This document shows positions 6,066 to 7,904 of a stretch of DNA of 7,904 nucleotides, in pieces. Numbering within the stretch: position 1 is the first letter of the stretch; the number at the start of each line of letters is the position of its first letter. The translations under genes and the position numbers were made by a program. Origin of the DNA: Phycisphaerae bacterium (lineage in GTDB: Bacteria > Planctomycetota > Phycisphaerae > UBA1845 > PWPN01); assembly GCA_003557125.1 (NCBI GenBank), contig PWPN01000330.1, forward strand, positions 1-7,904, given 5' to 3'. Under the pieces are notes generated by a model. That model was not told the origin of the DNA, searched no databases, and saw nothing but the letters and a program-made list of their open reading frames with translations.

Positions 6066-6536
6066 GTGAGCCGGATCATCTCCGATCGCGATCAGCTTGG
6101 CGAGCAGGTTGCACGTCTCCGAGCCGAAGGGCGGACGATCGTGTTGGCCAACGGAGCGTTCGATATTCTTCACGTGGGGCACATCCGTTATTTGCGCGGG
6201 GCGGCGGCGGAAGGGGACGTGCTGGTCGTGGCTGTGAATACGGACGAGTCGATCAAGCGCTACAAAGATTCGAACAGGCCTTTGCAGCCCCTCGATGAGC
6301 GGCTCGAGATCCTGGACGCCCTGGCATGCATCGACATTCTTACGGCTTTTGAGGAGCCGACCTGCGACGCGCTCCTGGAGCTGATCCGTCCCGACGTTCA
6401 CGCCAAGGGGCCGGAGTACACGCCGGACACGCTCCCCGAGTATCCCACGCTCCAGAGATTGGGCATCCGCATGGCCACGGTGGGCGATCCGAAGACGCAT
6501 TCGTCGACCGAACTCATCCGCCGTCTTAACCGATGA
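6066..6536 (+). CDS. rfaE2: D-glycero-beta-D-manno-heptose 1-phosphate adenylyltransferase (HldE domain II type)
   Basis: A cytidylyltransferase-fold enzyme that joins heptose 1-phosphate to AMP, giving ADP-heptose for the heptosyltransferase upstream. The 156-residue product carries ANGAFDILHVGHIRYLRGAA with the nucleotide-binding HxGH (residues 36-39), VAVNTDESIKRYK, RPLQPLDERLEILDALACID, PDVHAKGPEY, and HSSTELIRRL, the counterpart of the STT-x-LI end motif. Two places differ from the usual form: ANGAFD where TNGCFD is common, and KGPEY where KGGDY is common. The GTG start at 6066 follows the kinase stop by three bases and has GAGGG (6053-6057) inside the end of the kinase gene, so the two are translationally coupled. 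In E. coli both activities sit in one polypeptide in the same order. Other small nucleotidyltransferases (glycerol-3-phosphate type) are less likely given the neighbours. Confidence 0.9.
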   Translation: MSRIISDRDQLGEQVARLRAEGRTIVLANGAFDILHVGHIRYLRGAAAEGDVLVVAVNTDESIKRYKDSNRPLQPLDERLEILDALACIDILTAFEEPTCDALLELIRPDVHAKGPEYTPDTLPEYPTLQRLGIRMATVGDPKTHSSTELIRRLNR

Positions 6537-6638
6537 CGCATTGGCTGCGACCGCTACGTGGGGGCAGGCCGATTGATTGAGTTCGCATTTCCGGTATGAA
6601 TCTGCATCACGTTATCGTCGTCAAATAAACAGAGCGGT
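6537..6638. other. Convergent intergenic gap, no terminator seen
   Basis: About 100 bases between the end of the adenylyltransferase gene and the end of the minus-strand gene. I see no hairpin with a T run on either strand, so termination here may be rho-dependent or the transcripts may overlap. Confidence 0.5.
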
Positions 6639-7757
6639 TCACGGCGCTGTCCGCGTCGTCGGTTTGCCCGGCCGCAGGACGCGGCGGAGGGCGTCGAGGC
6701 GAGCGGGGCCTTCCGAAAGCGTGGGGACCAGCCAGCCGCCTTCGTCGTTCTCGTTCCATGCGTAGATGAGCGCAAGCTGTGCGCGGGCGTGCTGCGCGTT
6801 GGCTTCGAGCCATTCCAGGCCGCGGGCGACGTGTCGGGCGAGCTCTTCCGGCGTGGGCGTTTCGTAGTACTTTTCGATCCCCACGTTGGGCTGCTGCCAA
6901 GTCTCCCACGGCATGGGGCGGGCGACGCGCGGGCGGCGGTCCCAGCCGGTCATCAGGATCGGGACGACCTGCGCACCGGTCCCCTTGCACCAGTTCCAGA
7001 ACATTTCGGCGTACTCGGTCAGCGCTGCGTACGGTGCGGCTTCGGCGTTGCCTTGTGCGGCGTAATTGCTGATGGCGTCAGCGCCCAAGGCGTCGAGCCA
7101 GCCCTTGGCATTGTCCGGATTGAAATCCATGATGACCAGGTAGGGGTCGCCCGCGCCCTTGCGCCGGGCGTCCTCGCGCAGGCCTTCGATGACCTTACGG
7201 TATGCGACCATGTCGCCGAAGTGACGGTCGATGTTTTCTTGCGTAATGAATCCGAGGTAGAAAACGGGGCGACCGTCGAGGACTTTCAGATAGCCCGGCT
7301 CGGTCATGAGGTCCGACAGCCGATCGACGTAGGCAGGGTCGCGCAGGCGGGTGGATTCGACGATGAGGCAGAACCGGATCCGGTCGCGTTTCGTGCTGGC
7401 CAGGTACCGTTTGAGCCCGAGGCTCATCACGTTATCGGGGGGGTATGTGACGAACGCCCAGTAGTCCAGGCCGCCCTCGCTGGCATAGACGATTTCGCGG
7501 TCCATGATCTCCTGGGACGTGCCGTCGATGCGGACGTCGTCGTCGCCGCGTATCTCGGCGAAAAACGGCAGCCGATCGTGCCACTTCTCCGGCCCCAGTG
7601 CCGATTGGACCGCTCGGCCGGGCCCGCCCTGGTCCCCGTGCCATGCATCCCAGCGGATCGCGCCCACGAGGGGTGCGGGCCGTCCGGGGCGGGGTTCGTC
7701 GGCGGTGGCGGGTAAAGCCAGAACAAGCAACAGCGTTGAGGCAATGAGTGCTTTCAT
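6639..7757 (-). CDS. Secreted GH99/GH71-like (WbsX-type) glycan-active protein
   Basis: With the ATG at 7757 the product has 372 residues and begins with a classical signal peptide: MKALIASTLLLVLALPATA, then DEP, predicted cut after Ala19. The mature part starts with VGAIRWDAWHGD, followed by EGGLDYWAFVTYPP, GRPVFYLGF, and near the C-terminus LIYAWNENDEGGWLVPT (Glu336, Glu339), resembling the AWNEWxEGxxxxP end motif of GH99-like and GH71-like TIM-barrel proteins and WbsX. Known members cleave mannose-type glycans or accompany polysaccharide loci; the exact substrate here is unknown. A longer frame starts at 7829 but would put 24 arginine-rich residues before the signal peptide, and a promoter-like sequence (7811-7839) lies in that extension. 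No strong ribosome binding site is visible before 7757. It is convergent with the heptose genes and so a separate unit. Confidence 0.75.
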   Translation of the reverse strand: MKALIASTLLLVLALPATADEPRPGRPAPLVGAIRWDAWHGDQGGPGRAVQSALGPEKWHDRLPFFAEIRGDDDVRIDGTSQEIMDREIVYASEGGLDYWAFVTYPPDNVMSLGLKRYLASTKRDRIRFCLIVESTRLRDPAYVDRLSDLMTEPGYLKVLDGRPVFYLGFITQENIDRHFGDMVAYRKVIEGLREDARRKGAGDPYLVIMDFNPDNAKGWLDALGADAISNYAAQGNAEAAPYAALTEYAEMFWNWCKGTGAQVVPILMTGWDRRPRVARPMPWETWQQPNVGIEKYYETPTPEELARHVARGLEWLEANAQHARAQLALIYAWNENDEGGWLVPTLSEGPARLDALRRVLRPGKPTTRTAP

Positions 7758-7810
7758 GGAATTCGCTCGTAACAGGAATCGTCCTAGGATCGTCTTGCGG
7801 TTTACACGGG

Positions 7811-7839
7811 ATCGTAATTCGACTGCCATGGAGAATCAA
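7811..7839 (-). promoter_or_regulatory. Possible promoter of the GH99-like gene
   Basis: Reading the minus strand, TTGATT (7839-7834), 17 bases, then TACGAT (7816-7811): four of six matches in each box at ideal spacing. Transcription would start about 45 bases before the ATG at 7757, which supports that start over 7829. Confidence 0.4.
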
Positions 7840-7843
7840 CGGG

Positions 7844-7860
7844 CAGCACTTGGGGTGCTG
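7844..7860. repeat. Short hairpin near the right edge
   Basis: CAGCAC (7844-7849) pairs with GTGCTG (7855-7860). There is no T run on either side, so it is not a clear terminator. It may be an operator-like inverted repeat upstream of the minus-strand promoter, but this is only a possibility. No gene is visible in 7830-7904. Confidence 0.3.
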
Positions 7861-7904
7861 GTAATCCCCTGGTTCCTTATGATCTCATGCAAAACATCCG
7901 GGTC

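Noticed and set aside
5400..6500. Long minus-strand open frame opposite the kinase and adenylyltransferase genes.
   Set aside because: It spans two well-supported genes on the other strand and shows low-complexity, Arg/His/Pro-rich composition typical of shadow frames.
6789..7715. 308-residue plus-strand open frame opposite the GH99-like gene.
   Set aside because: The minus-strand frame has a signal peptide and family motifs; the plus-strand frame has none and no start signal.

Overview
The window looks like a chromosomal segment of a GC-rich, Gram-negative-type bacterium, most likely a planctomycete and possibly of the Phycisphaerae type. The pointers are a type IV-like prepilin with an AFTLIELL methylation motif and a long variable tail, LPS-type heptose genes encoded as two separate HldE-domain proteins, and a secreted GH99-like protein. 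This placement is inferred from gene style; there is no rRNA in the window to test it.

Layout, left to right. (1) Positions 2-1228 hold the 3' part of a dihydrolipoyl dehydrogenase gene (E3 of 2-oxoacid dehydrogenase or glycine cleavage complexes); the FAD-binding N-terminus lies off the window. (2) Positions 1229-2035 are about 800 bases without a convincing protein gene but full of inverted repeats. They contain a good promoter (TTGACA-N17-TTTAAT, 1479-1507) whose predicted transcript starts directly in a chain of stem-loops. This is the most intriguing part of the window. (3) Positions 2036-2929 encode a single prepilin-like protein with its own strong ribosome binding site and a textbook rho-independent terminator at 2996-3035. 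(4) A strong promoter (TTGACT-N17-TAGAAT, 3080-3108) and a leader of about 140 nt precede thioredoxin (3258-3593), which has an unusual WCMPC active site.

(5) Positions 3751-6536 form a plus-strand heptose cluster: an ADP-heptose:LPS heptosyltransferase (waaF-like), then a heptose-7-phosphate kinase (HldE domain I), then a heptose-1-phosphate adenylyltransferase (HldE domain II). The last two are separated by 3 nt and are surely co-translated. Together they make ADP-heptose and attach heptose to an LPS core; the isomerase (GmhA), phosphatase (GmhB) and epimerase (HldD) are not in the window. (6) Convergent on the minus strand, 6639-7757 encodes a secreted GH99/GH71-like protein with a clear signal peptide, perhaps acting on mannose-type glycans. 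The last ~75 bases hold only a short hairpin.

Most of the window is ordinary housekeeping and envelope-glycan metabolism. The only candidate for something undescribed is the structured non-coding stretch upstream of the prepilin gene, and it remains a hypothesis until covariation or transcript data are examined.
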